64,000 nt of DNA from Scatophagus argus. Lineage: Eukaryota; Chordata; Actinopteri; Scatophagidae. Position numbers and translations under genes: made by a program. The stretch is from positions 2,678,001-2,742,000 of the forward strand of contig NC_058510.1 in the NCBI RefSeq assembly GCF_020382885.2. Direction: 5' to 3'. The notes beneath the pieces are model-generated. The model worked only from the letters and a program-made list of their open reading frames with translations. It ran no database searches and was not told the DNA's origin. Of the stretch, positions 46,206 to 57,545 are shown piece by piece (within the stretch, counting starts at the first letter, position 1; every line of letters begins with the position of its first letter).

Positions 46206-49117
46206 CTAATCGGTAGACATCAGCAGAGAGGTACAACGAATTAGTCTTACGTTTAGTCCTGTAATCTCATGAACATTAGTTAGGTCTAATCTTAATATAT
46301 AAGATGCATTCTTATCCTGGATTTTCTCCAATGCCAGTAACAGAAATGGCTCTGCTGCAGCCTGAAATGCTGGAGCTTTGTAGCTTTGTAGCCAGTATCC
46401 AAACAGCAAATGACTGTCTAAGCTCAAGCAAATCCATAACATCCATACAGGGTTAGAAGCGCACAGCTGTTCAAAATACTCCACTATCTGTCTCAGACAA
46501 GTCTCGGTCTGCCCTCATGCTGCTGAATACATCAAAACCAACAATGTTGCCATGTGAGGCAACACTGTAAAGCTCTGCTGGTCGGGTGAGACTCGAGGCT
46601 CTGAAGAGGCCTTGGTTTGCTCCGCAGCGTGACTCAGAACTCAACTATGAGTCTGAATCATCAAGATTGATTTTGATCCTACACTGCTAAAAATGAAGTA
46701 AGTGACTGAACCGAGGGGAACAGGGTTGTTTCCATAAAAGATGTGGAAAATATTCCTTGAAGTCCAACTTGTTTTAATTGCAATTCATCTCACTAAGATA
46801 ATCAACAAGCTAAACTGTGAGTCACCAAATAAACTCAAATAAACGAATATGTCCCAGAAAGACAGCTCAAACGCGTTTGAAAACCCAGTCTAGTCTCTGC
46901 TTCCCAGCACGTACTTCTGAAGTGTTCTCATCCTTGCAGTAAAGAAGCATAACGAACGTCCATTTTCGTTAAGGAACAAGCAGACTTGTGTGGATACAAT
47001 CACAGTCAACCGCCTGTATAACCTTTCAGTGACTCATCCAAGTGGCAGAACATCCTGCTAACATTCCACTGACTTTCTCAATTAAAATATGTCAACATGT
47101 CACAAAGACAACCTGAATTTGCTTCAGAGGTTGTTACCTTGCTGCTGGCCCTGGGAATGTTTCATCAGAAAAGGACAAACAACAACAAAAATGAATGTAC
47201 ATCTACGTTTAGATTCATATTAATGTGCCTGGACTTACCGGTCTCTCAAGACAAGGGCAATGTATGGAGTTTAGGACCCTCCTGGTCAGTAGATCTGTGT
47301 GGGAAAGCCTTAAATTCTTCATTTTGCAGGTCAGGTAGTGCAAAATGCTCACAATATTCTGTGGAATAGAAAGACATGAGTCATTTGCAGCATTTGACTC
47401 ACACAGTGAACACCTTTGGTGGCCATAAAAACTGGGACCCGTGTCCTGCCACCTTTGTCCCGGACACCAGCTGCTGTGCATCATGATGCTGATAAGACAG
47501 CTGACCGCGCAGAGAAACCGTAGGCTTTACTTTGCATTCACACATCCGGCCAAACGACGGGTGAATGAGACAGAAACCGGATTTCCCGGGGGTCCGATCA
47601 GCATGTCATTTCACCTGCTCGTTCACCGTCCAGATTTATTTGAAAGACGCTTTGGGAAACAGAGCTGCTGTCTCATTTCTGATTTGTGTGCACGAGCAGG
47701 ACACACGTGGACAACCTGACTCACCGTGGTGTTCGTCCTGCAGTCACGCAGCTTGTGTTTCTGCTCCGGACACGATGAGTTCTGCAGCAGGGCTTCCACG
47801 CTTCCTCTCTGCCATGAATGAAAGGGCAAGATGTCAGTCATGCAAATGCACATTTTTACATTTTAAGTCCAAGCATTTAGTAATTATGTATGAGGAGAAA
47901 CTTTGTTGCTTGCAATGGTTTTTATTTTATTTTAAAGGTAGTAGGAGACTTTTTTTGTTAAATTAAAAACCACGACACACCACTGAATGCCTGCTTAAAC
48001 CTGCGCTGCTTTCTGATGAATCACAGATGTAACTGAAACCAACTCTCGCCCTGAAAGCTTGTGAACATGCAAACCCATTCTCCTTCTTCCCCTTTAGTTT
48101 CCCCGTATGACTGACTGCATCTTTCGTAACAACGTGCTAAGATATTAAATATAGATATAAATATAGATATAAGACATAAAATAAATAGTTAAAAACAAAA
48201 ACAAAGGAAGAGGGAGAAGTTCACTCCGACTGGACAGCGAATGCACAGAAGTCAGTCGACACTTTATATTACATTACAGCAGCTTTTGGACGATGGTTCA
48301 CCACTTCCAATAGTGCTGCTCTAACTTGTCTGCTTCTCCTTATAGTGTTTCAGTTTCCTCCTTAGCTATGAGATTTGAGACGAGAAATGATTCCGGATCT
48401 GTTCTGCGATGTGTCTCGGTCCACATGAGGTGGGATGGATCTCCTGAGCCGTCATTTCCCAGCCGTAATCCTGGCCTCTCGTCGGATGACATTTAAAGAA
48501 ACAGAACCGGTGTTTCACTTACTGTGTTTCTCAGATCCGTTTGCACGATTGCCATGTAGTCCCTTCTGACTTGTGCGTGAGGCCTTTTCTCGTCACAGGA
48601 CAGAGACAGAGGTAGAAGCAGGAGAGCAAGGAGACTGGTGCAGAGAAGAGGCTGACGGTGTAAGAGAGGGAGGGGGAGACAAACAGGTCAGTCACCGCAC
48701 CCAAATCCGCTGGAACAGTAACACCCTGAACATCCATTCATTTCGAGCTCATCACTCCTTTACTGAGACAGCTCGCATTTCTTTTTCAATATCGGCCTGC
48801 ATAGCAATTAAAGGGGTATTACAATGTATTCATTTTGACACGGAAGGCAGCGTTCCCTGGTGTGCCCCTCAAAACACTGCAACAGCCGACCACAGGAATG
48901 ATTTAGTGCCAGTCCAGAGATGGAGCACAACGCATTCATTAAAGTACAGTTTTTAGGTGCTGCAAGTTTGGCATACACGTAGCCTACTGCTTTTTCATTC
49001 AGTGCCACTTTAAACTACATATCAGAGAGTTTGTGTTTTTTTTTAAACTCCACTATATTTATTTGATAGTTTTAGTTACAGTTACTTTGCAGATTAAACT
49101 TGGGCCTACCTGCACAT
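46206..49117 (-). CDS. il7: Interleukin-7, divergent fish orthologue
   Basis: Minus-strand exons in phase: 49117-49110 (Met, Cys and part of Ser3), 48634-48523, 47808-47725, 47358-47239 and 46508 downwards. IL-7 is a secreted four-helix cytokine that signals through IL7R/common gamma chain for lymphocyte survival. The start gives a clean signal peptide (MCSLLALLLLPLSLS, cleavage before C16). Mature cysteines lie at C16, C53, C63, C79, C102, C104, C112 and C124, and the last pair is spaced C-x11-C as in the human helix D segment (CFLKRLLQEIKTC versus CLRQIVEYFEQLC). N-glycosylation sites are N50 and N66. Position convergent with zc2hc1a is the human arrangement. The last exon frame stays open to 46206, which gives a 208-residue product with a long unsupported tail, so the true stop may differ. 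An 18-nt exon at 46915-46932 might be inserted. Sequence similarity alone is weak; synteny and cysteine pattern carry the call. Confidence 0.78.
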
Positions 49118-49442
49118 AATTTTAAAAACGTTTTTAAAACGTGACGCATGGTTGTAGATTAAAACACACCACAGCGCTTACAGTCCCTGGAAATGAACAC
49201 CAAGGCAAGTGAATGCATCAGCAAGTAAAACCCAGTCTTCTCTTTAACATCCCGAATGGACCGTTTTTATGCGTAATTCTGACTGCCGCTGTTTATTTCT
49301 CCTTCTGTTGACTCCGCTCTGGGTGTTAATTCTGACGGATTTCGGTCCAATTCAAAGCGGACCTCAGCGGGTCAATCAGTTCCTGAAAGTCAGAGGCCAA
49401 TTCCCGTAAATCCTAATCTTATTTCAGTTTCCTTATGACTGG
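49118..49442. promoter_or_regulatory. Shared divergent promoter region, il7 and the 98-aa candidate gene
   Basis: 325 bp separate the il7 start codon (minus strand) from the first ATG of the + strand candidate gene. It holds two CCAAT motifs (about 49348 and 49398) and, at 49422-49431, TTTCAGTTTC, whose complement GAAACTGAAA is an IRF/ISRE core. No TATA box is evident. Mammalian IL7 is known to be controlled through an IRF element by IRF-1 and IRF-2. That it works here is inference. Confidence 0.45.
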
Positions 49443-52400
49443 ATGATGGGAAGTTATTTTCGCGGAATTCCCCCGCCAGGAAACCCATTAAAGTCTCCGA
49501 CATACAGCACAGCAGCCCAGTCACTCGGCGGAGGAGGCGAGAGGACGGGCGCGCATGTTGTCGGCTCCTGGTAAGTTTGGAAAAGTGCTCGCACATCCGA
49601 AGTGTCACGTAGTGTGGACTTTGCATGCGTGCGTGCAGGCACTCGTGCTGACCTGATTTCTGCTTGAACATGGCGCGGATTTGGTAGTTATAACGTGAAT
49701 TTAAGTCTGTGCGTCACCACTTTAGGCCACTTGAGTTAACGTAGACGCAGCTACGCTCTGTGTACTCACCATTGGTCATTCCTCATTCATATTCACCGCG
49801 GGCTGGAGCTGGAAACCGGCCGCGTGCCCTCATTGCTGCTCGGGTGCTCGGATTGTGTGGCTTCAAACTGTGGAAAGACACGCAGTCGTCCTCTCACTGT
49901 TTCGGTGGTTGTGGTGGCTTTCGAGCGCAGGGAGTCCTTTCCCAAGTCCTGCGTAACGCAGCTATACGACCGCAGCATGTGATTTTACTTCCGTCCTCAG
50001 TAGTGGAGGTTTCACTTTAGTGTCAGATGAATTACGGTGTTCAGCGGAGTGAGACGGGGGAGGAGGTGGCGATGAGGAGCACATTGAGACACGTGTGGTG
50101 GGCAGTTCGTCATTTACGTGAGACTGGACGGGTGGACAGGTTCGATAGTCCAGACGCCGTGTTTCAGCCCCACACTGGGCGTATGTGACGCTTTCGCTTT
50201 GAGGGCTGCTGTACAAACCCACACAGCATAAGTGAAGACAGTAGTTTAGTGTCCCGCTCAGTGTCAGGGTTTCTAATGCTGGTCTGAGGTGGAAACATCA
50301 GCTTGCCTCTCTAAAGCTGCCCTCACATCCATTCATTCATTCATTCATTCATTCATTCATTCTCACCCACTCCGTGGTTGGTCCTGTCGGTGTACAGTAG
50401 CTGATTTAATGCGTGCTGGAATCTGGTGAGCTACGTGACAGCACACGATGCAGTGTGAGGGTCATATAAACAGTATTTGTTAGGTTATGAGGTGCAGACG
50501 TGTTTCTCTTGCAATTTAAACATTTAAACAAAGTGTAGATTTCCTCTGTGCTTCAGTACAAATCTGAGGTAGTTGTACTTCCATTTTATGTGACTTCATT
50601 CTTTTACTCGTAGAGGCTTTACACTTTAGTTGTAATACTTTACAGAATACTGTACTTTTTACAGCTTCAGTTAGTAGTAACTTTTGAGTGAAAGCCACGT
50701 GTCTCCCGGTGTGCTGATTTGAGTGTGTGTGTGTGTGACAGACTGATGAATGAGGTGTGCCTTCAGCGGTAAAATGCAATGCAAACATGAAGTATATTAA
50801 GCCTAAGTAAATGTAACTGATCATAGTTTTACTGAAGTACGTAAGTGAATGCAGCACTTTCACTTGGTTTAAGTTGGCTGTTATGATTATTGGTTAATAT
50901 TTCAAAAATGAAATGCTGATCTTGTCGTCACAACACACACTGGAGATGCAACAATTAATCCGTTGATCAGTTAGTTGTCTTCTAACTTAAAAGTCTGCTT
51001 TTTTGATGATCAGCTAGTCATTTGTAGTAATTCTCTAAGATAAATTCTCTTATTTCAGCTTCTGAATGAGTGAGTGTTTTTCCAGTTTCTTCACTCCTCT
51101 GTTTGACTCGTTACTGACTCGTGTCTGTAATCCTGTGCTGATGTTAGGCCTCTTGGCTCTTTTGTTTATCACTTCATTTGGTTGCTTTTTCAGCCTTTGT
51201 TAAGTGTAATTATTCTCTCTGCGTTTTGTGCAGTTATGGCCGCCGTCTCTCTGTCCACCTCCCTGCTCTCGTGTTCTGAGTGTAATTCATTTGCCAAAAA
51301 AAGACATAACGCACAAATTAAGGCTGAATTTGTCTGATTGCATTTCATTCCCTTTCAAGTTCCTTTACAAATTACAATTTATATTGCAATAATATTGCAA
51401 ATTTGTGTGTTTGAAAATCTGATATTGTGGAGTATTTTAACACGTTTACTTAAGTAAAGGATGTGGATTCAAACTCCTCCTTTTAAATTCCTTTGCTTTC
51501 TGGAACAGTTCAGATGCTGAAACAGCAACACAAGAGTCTGATTTCCAGGATGTTTCAACAGCTTCTGAAATACAAAATACTAGTTTCAGGGACAAGAGTC
51601 AACTTAAATCATCCTTTCAGCAAATGTCACTCCAACTTTCTGTTGAAGTGGCCCTGTTAGTCCAGTAATGACATTTAGTACTGAATTTAAAACCTTCTAA
51701 GTGCCTGCCTTTTGTAAAGAATAAGTAATACACTCATTATGACTTTGAAATGCTGACATACAAGACGAGTGAGAAGATCAGTTTATTTTTGTACATTACA
51801 GTGGATAAACTCATATTATATCTTTAGGTAAACCACATCAGCATTAAGCTGCACTCATTAGAAATGTTAAGTCACCTTTAGTCTTCATTTTGTCCTTATC
51901 TGCTGGTATAAATAAAAATTCAAGATAACATCTTTCCAAGTAAGTTAAAGCAACATGGCAGGGGCTTGAGCCCTCATTAATATTTAGCAGGAAGTGCAAC
52001 AGTGCGTTCAGCGACAAGAAAATGGATTCTTTCACTGGTCGAGAGGAAGCAGTAGAAAAGAGAAGAGTAAAAAAAGCCTCCTATAGCAGTTAAATCTTGG
52101 GACGGATGCGCCTGCCAGGTGCTTTGTGCTGAACCGGAGTTTGAGAATTCCACGTATACTGTAGGACTTGACAAAGCGGGCTCAGCTGGAGTTTAGCAGT
52201 GTGGTCTGGCCATGTCACCAACAACACCTTAATGACAGCCCACGCTTCACGCCACAACGCTCGCAAGAGCTGTGGTGTCACAAGACTGTCTGGCAAAACG
52301 GGGGGATCCTTCAGTTCATCAGTAACTGTCAAACTGAAAATCACCCACTTTACTTGTTTTTCACTAACAATTAAAGCTTTCAGGTGAATGTAATGCAGTG

Positions 52401-55400
52401 AAAATGTGCGACATTTGCCTCTGAAAAGCTGCATAAAATGGGAATAATCACATGCCTCAAATTTGTACTAAAGTACAGTGTTATAGTAAATAATTTACAC
52501 TGAATTGCTGTTATTTGGCCAAAGTGCTGCTACCTGTGCAGTTTGTTTGTTAGTTTGTATGCAAAGCAGAGTGTGTATCACCTGGTGTTGGTGTTCTGCT
52601 GGCTGCAAATTAATGAAACTGTGTGTGTGTGTGTGTGTGTGTTGCGGTGCTGGAGCTCACAGTAATTAAAGGCATCCATCAGGTTATGACAGCGGTGTCA
52701 GGAAGCATGGCATCGTGGGAACCCAGAGTGCGATTAGGGTAACCATGACAACATCAATCAAACACAGAGAAGGTTCCTCTTGTTTCCTGGTGTGCTGTGA
52801 TTCACTGACAAACTATGTGTGGGGAGCACTGAGACTCAGAGCTTCCAAGGTAGTCAAGTCACTACTTTTCCTTCCCTCTGACTGTCTGTGATGATGGTAC
52901 TTCAGTTTTTTTTGCACACTTGTGTGTGAAAGACTGAATAAAGACATAACACACAGTGATTTATGCTACGCGCTTGTTGAGGCCAACATGGAGTTTTAGT
53001 TGGGTGAGGTTGGCCACGTGCTGACAGGAATGTGGTTGAGTATTTCATACTGTGTTGTCTTTCTAGTGACGCCTGCTGCATGTGGCACAGACTGTCTGTA
53101 GGAGGACGCGGAAAACACTGGTATGTATTAGAGAGTTTAATTAATTACAGCGTTTACAGCAAGTGATGTGACAAAATGGCAGATTATGAAACACGTCCCT
53201 CTGAGCAGCTTGGAAATGTGAAAATGTAATCAGATCTGAATAATGATAATGAATTTGAGTGGCACAGGTAGTTCACTTTATTTCTGCGGCATTTCTTCTG
53301 CAAAATGCTGTAAAACAACATAAGAAATCAGTCTGCAAACTGTTACTCAGAAGGAAATAAAAGATCGGAATTTGTGTGCTGCCTCTGGTTTTCACGGCAG
53401 TCACAAGGAAGTGAATGGGAGGAAATTTTCTGTGGGAAGGAAGGAGGATTCTCTGAAAGACGAGGACAGAAATCCAATCATGTTGTCAGATTTGTTGGTT
53501 GCAGTTTGGTTGTGTTTTCTCTATTGGACAACCAAATGATAGCAGCAGTGTTTCGGCTTGTGTTAGCTCGTTTACTACAAAGCATGTTAACTCACTGTAA
53601 CAAGCTGAACACGATGAATGGGTTTTTCTAGAGCTGGTCACTGCTTTCCCTTCATGTCAGCACAATATTAAACCTGTAATAATATTAAACAGCCATCTGT
53701 GGAGTTGTTTTTTTGCCAGAGTTGCTTTTTGTCTGTCTTGTTCTGGCAGTGTGCAGTAGGTGTGTGTGTTGGTGCAAGACAAATTAATTTAAGTATTCAG
53801 GTTTTTTTCCTCTTCTTCATGCATCTCCTTTCTTTGTTAGGCAGCAAGCCCATCATAAAACCCCTCTTATTATTTATAATACAGTGGCTGCCTGGACGTC
53901 ATCCTGTTGCATATTTGATCCTTTCAGGAAATTCGTGGTTAGACATGATTTATGGCCCGTGCATTTGAGTATTATGTGACTTGTTAGACATCTTTTTTTT
54001 TTTCAATGAGTTCTGTGTTGAAAAACATCACTGATCACCTCATGATTGCTATCTCAGGTGATGAAAGTGTCTCTTGTCAGCAGAACATAAACACAGTTGT
54101 TCATTTGACTGAAGTAGGAAACATGACATTTAGTCATTTCTTCACTTTTGCTTTTGTAGTCGAGATTGTTTTGGGCTCACACCCAAATACTGTACCGCCT
54201 CTCAGCCAGCCAAGTGGGTGTGACTTCGAAACACATCCTGGAATAGATTATTGCTTAATATTCTTAAACGAAAAGTGCATTGCTGAAATCGTTTCCCATA
54301 AACTGAGTTGCAACACATTTTATGAATGGGAAAGTTTTGATGACCATTTTTAGTGTGACTTAAAAATACAAAAAAATGTGCTCCTGAATTTGCTCTAACT
54401 TGTGTAATATCACACACCCACTGTTGGACAAGACGTGTGTAGATGGAAGCCCCGTGTTTCCATAAATGTTTTTCTAAGACATCCAGGTCCATTTCTGAGA
54501 TTGCAGTCCTGAGATTTTCTCTCCAACAGTTTTATTATCTTTTCCAGTGAATGTGTATTTTGGAAAGAACCGGACGTCTGGATGTGCCAGCCGTCGCCAT
54601 CAGAGTAGGCAAAGTACTCATAAAAGATTTGATGCTATGTGCAGTTGGGTGGAAAAAAATTGTACATCCATCAGCCTCAGCAAATAGTCAAAATTAATGG
54701 GGGAAAACACAGGTATACTGGATTGTGCAACACAATATTATGCATTCCTGCTACTTTGGTTTTCCCTCCAAATGTTAAAGATTCTGGAAAAACGACCTTA
54801 TGTGTGCCCTCGTTTACCTTTGTACCTCACGTTTGCTGTGAGCTGCTTCCTCCACGTACTCTAATGACGCATGCCAGGTTTCAGCACATGTCACAGGCCT
54901 ACTGCCACACATCCGAAACCTTTGCACTTTATGGCCATAAGTTTGTGCACAGGAATAAATTTATACTTTAGACGTTAGAGACACCAGTTTGGGGAGGTCT
55001 TTCTCCCACCTCTACTTGACACAAAGCCAGATCCATAAAGAAATCGTTTGGTGTTGGAGAACTTTTTGCGGCCTGCACACAGCGCTGACCTCAGTCCCAT
55101 CCAACACCTTTGGGATTTATGCAGTGCAAAACCTCACTGATCATTGCATCTTCCAAACCCTGGCAGAAAGCATATCCTGAAGAGCAGAACTTGTTGTTGC
55201 AGCTCATCAACACTCCATGTGTTTTGAATTGAAAAGTTTGACAACCACACGTGGGTGTAATGTTAGGTTGTTCGCATGCTTCGCACAGGTGTCTGCATAC
55301 TTGTGGCCACGTGATGTGTCTCTGTTACCCTGCCAGTTTACTGTAAAAGTATCCTCTGGGCTTTTCCTTACAGTTAGGCGCTTCATGCTCATTAAATAAA

Positions 55401-56306
55401 ACGCCGCCTGAGATGAGAGACAGCTCAGAAAACATTTGACTTTGTGTCTTTGGCAGAAGCTGATACACTCAAGAATGTGCTTAAGAAAAACTCCTCCCTC
55501 ACTCATGTGCTTACTTTGCCCTCTCTGCACTCTGTGTGCTGCTGCTGCTGCTGCGTCACTGCTTTAATTTCACTTCTGTGCTGAATGCAGTTTTTGGTTG
55601 CTCCCTCCACCTCCCCAGGATCCACCTGTCGGCTCTGGTTTCACAGTACCTGAAAGGAGGTTGTGAGTGAAGCCAGTGAAGAAGTATGTTTGCACAGGGG
55701 ACACGTGTGAAAGTTCCTCTGGATCCCAGAGTCCGCTCGATTAAAAACCCTGCAAGTCTGTGAGCGTCCATACATCAATAAAACCAGACTTTGTTTTCCT
55801 CGCCAGGTGCTGCGTAATCTTTATGTAAATGTCATGTGAAAAGACGGTGTCAAATGAAGTGTAGCATCGGATAGAAGTTCCAGATTATGTGTGTGAGTGT
55901 GTTTGAGGGTGAATCTGGAGTGACACATTCTGTTTTTAATCAAAGTCTTTAGCGAAACGTTCTCCATATAAACATGGAACAAACAAAACTTTCAACAGCA
56001 ATTTTCACCAGCAAGTGAACTTCAGACCACACTTAATGTTTACAGAATAAAATGTTTTTTTCCCTTTTCTCACTTTTCCCGGATTCATGCAGGGACCATT
56101 AAACAAAGTGAAGGCACAATCTGCCAGCCTAAAGGGCAGAACAATTATATAATGCATTACATAAAACATCTCAAGGGGTAGACTTTATCACAGCAATGCT
56201 TTAATTACTACAGAAGGGAACAAATATTTGTAAGGGTCTATTTATAAACCTGGTTCATGTCCTGACCTTCAGTCCTTCAAAGACACACACACACACACAC
56301 AGACAG

Positions 56307-56343
<37 letters not shown>

Positions 56344-57263
56344 TACGCACACTGCTGTGCTGTTGTGGAATCTCTTGAGAAAAACGGACTGAGAAAACTT
56401 TTAATAACTTTTAATTTAATTAATGTAATATGAATTCTGATGGATGAATAGAAACCTGATGCAGGTGATTAGATGACAAGCTGTTTCTCAGCTTTGTGGC
56501 GCCATCTTATGGCTGTCCTTCAGACATGCATGCACGCACACACACACATACACATGCATACACCCTCAACACATCACATGTACAGAGAATGGAAGAAAAG
56601 TAATTTCATTGCAAGGAAATCACAAAAAAAAAAAATCTTTTTGTTATCAGATGCAGCTCAATCACTTCACCTTTTAATTTCGCTGGCTTTTCATCTTAAG
56701 CTCGTAAGAAATCAGTTTCCAATCTGTAAACAGGCTGGTGAACAGCAGGCAGAAATATGCAAAAGAATAAACTCAGTTTATCTGCAAAATGGAACAGATT
56801 TTAGTATGTGTATTTCAAATTCCCTTTTGGCTGTAATGCTGTTACAATATGGGATGATGGAAGTGAAATATGTCTGTTTTGACCACATGCACAAGATGAG
56901 AAACAACACACACAAACAATTCCATATGACATGACAGTGCAGGAAAACAGACGAAAGAGAAATCGATTCAAACAGGCAGTGAGAGACAGATGAATGGAGA
57001 TAATTAACGAGGTTCTCGATTTCGGGGACATCTCCAGCAGCCAGGTTGCAACAGTGTCAGCAGAGACTGTGGCACGGCTGCTAGCGACTGACAACGCCAG
57101 TATTTGAAATTAAGTACATGAGAATTTAACGGGTGTGAATCTGCTTCAATGTTGTGATAATTTTGAAAACCTTTCTTTCTTTCTTTCTACAGATTCAGAG
57201 GCTCTCACTGTGAAGTTTCCGTCTGAAGACCCGTGGCTCATGATGGAAACAGCCGTTACCTGA
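49443..57263 (+). CDS. Candidate four-exon gene, unknown 98-aa protein
   Basis: Exons 49443-49570, 53067-53120, 55619-55662 and 57193-57263 join at GT-AG sites (donors GTAAGT, GTATGT, GTGAGT; pyrimidine-rich acceptors, strongest before exons 3 and 4) with compatible phases (2, 2, 1). The joined frame is open for 98 codons from two tandem ATGs to a TGA at 57261-57263, and an in-frame stop lies upstream of the ATGs. AATAAA follows at 57523-57528. The protein starts MMGSYFRGIPPPG, has a Gly run, a Cys cluster (SCDACCMWHR) and ends EDPWLMMETAVT. There is no signal peptide or membrane segment, and I recognise no family. An internal Met (MWHRL) would give 51 residues. GC-rich exon 1 reduces the weight of its openness, so a long non-coding RNA with the same exons is the alternative. 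Confidence 0.42.
50329..50362. repeat. (ATTC)n microsatellite
   Basis: Eight to nine consecutive CATT/ATTC units within intron 1 of the candidate gene. Confidence 0.95.
52617..52642. repeat. (GT)n microsatellite
   Basis: About 12 GT units. Confidence 0.9.
54925..55320 (+). mobile_element. Old, diverged Tc1-like fragment
   Basis: Ends carry TGGCCATAAGTTTGTGCAC (about 54930) and, inverted, GTCTGCATACTTGTGGCCA (about 55290-55308). Inside, the sequence near 55085-55120 reads DLSPIQHLWD in one frame, the same C-terminal transposase segment as in the two younger copies, but frames are broken and the flanks diverged. Borders are approximate. Confidence 0.55.
56283..56341. repeat. (CA)n microsatellite, interrupted
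   Basis: Two CA tracts separated by AGACAGG. Confidence 0.95.
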
Positions 57264-57545
57264 GTGTGGAAAATCCTGGTGGGGCAGGGCTCAGGCTCAG
57301 CCTGTCAGGCCACACCTGGGCTGATGAGAGGCCTGGATCAGGCCCTGCTCAGCCTCTGTCTTTGTTTGCTGCAGCACGTTGTCCTGCATGCTGCCCTCTC
57401 CAGCTGACTGCACAGGATGCTTTGTCTGAGTGAGTTAGTTCTAAAATATTTGTCATTGTCATTCTTCTGTTTTCATTTCAGCCATTAAATCATGTGTAAG
57501 CCAACTGCTTAAATGAAAAAGTAATAAACTGTTGAGTGGCTCTCG
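57264..57545 (+). other. Probable 3' UTR of the 98-aa candidate transcript
   Basis: Sequence after the TGA at 57261-57263 contains AATAAA at 57523-57528 followed by GTTGAGTGG, a typical cleavage context. This supports a terminal exon beginning at 57193 whether the transcript is coding or not. Confidence 0.45.

Noticed and set aside
48635-48651. Upstream acceptor (CCGTCAG) for il7 exon 2, giving PLLCTS before LLALL
   Set aside because: The frame is open there but has no matching start exon that I could find. The CACCAG acceptor at 48634/48635 joins to a Met exon.
49390-49671. Minus-strand ORF starting MFKQKS with a donor after its sixth codon, considered as il7 exon 1
   Set aside because: Its phase (1) does not fit either acceptor that opens the il7 exon 2 frame. 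The 49117-49110 exon fits exactly and gives a better signal peptide.
50329-50362. Direct repeats considered as a possible CRISPR-like array
   Set aside because: Plain tetranucleotide microsatellite in a vertebrate genome, with no spacers.
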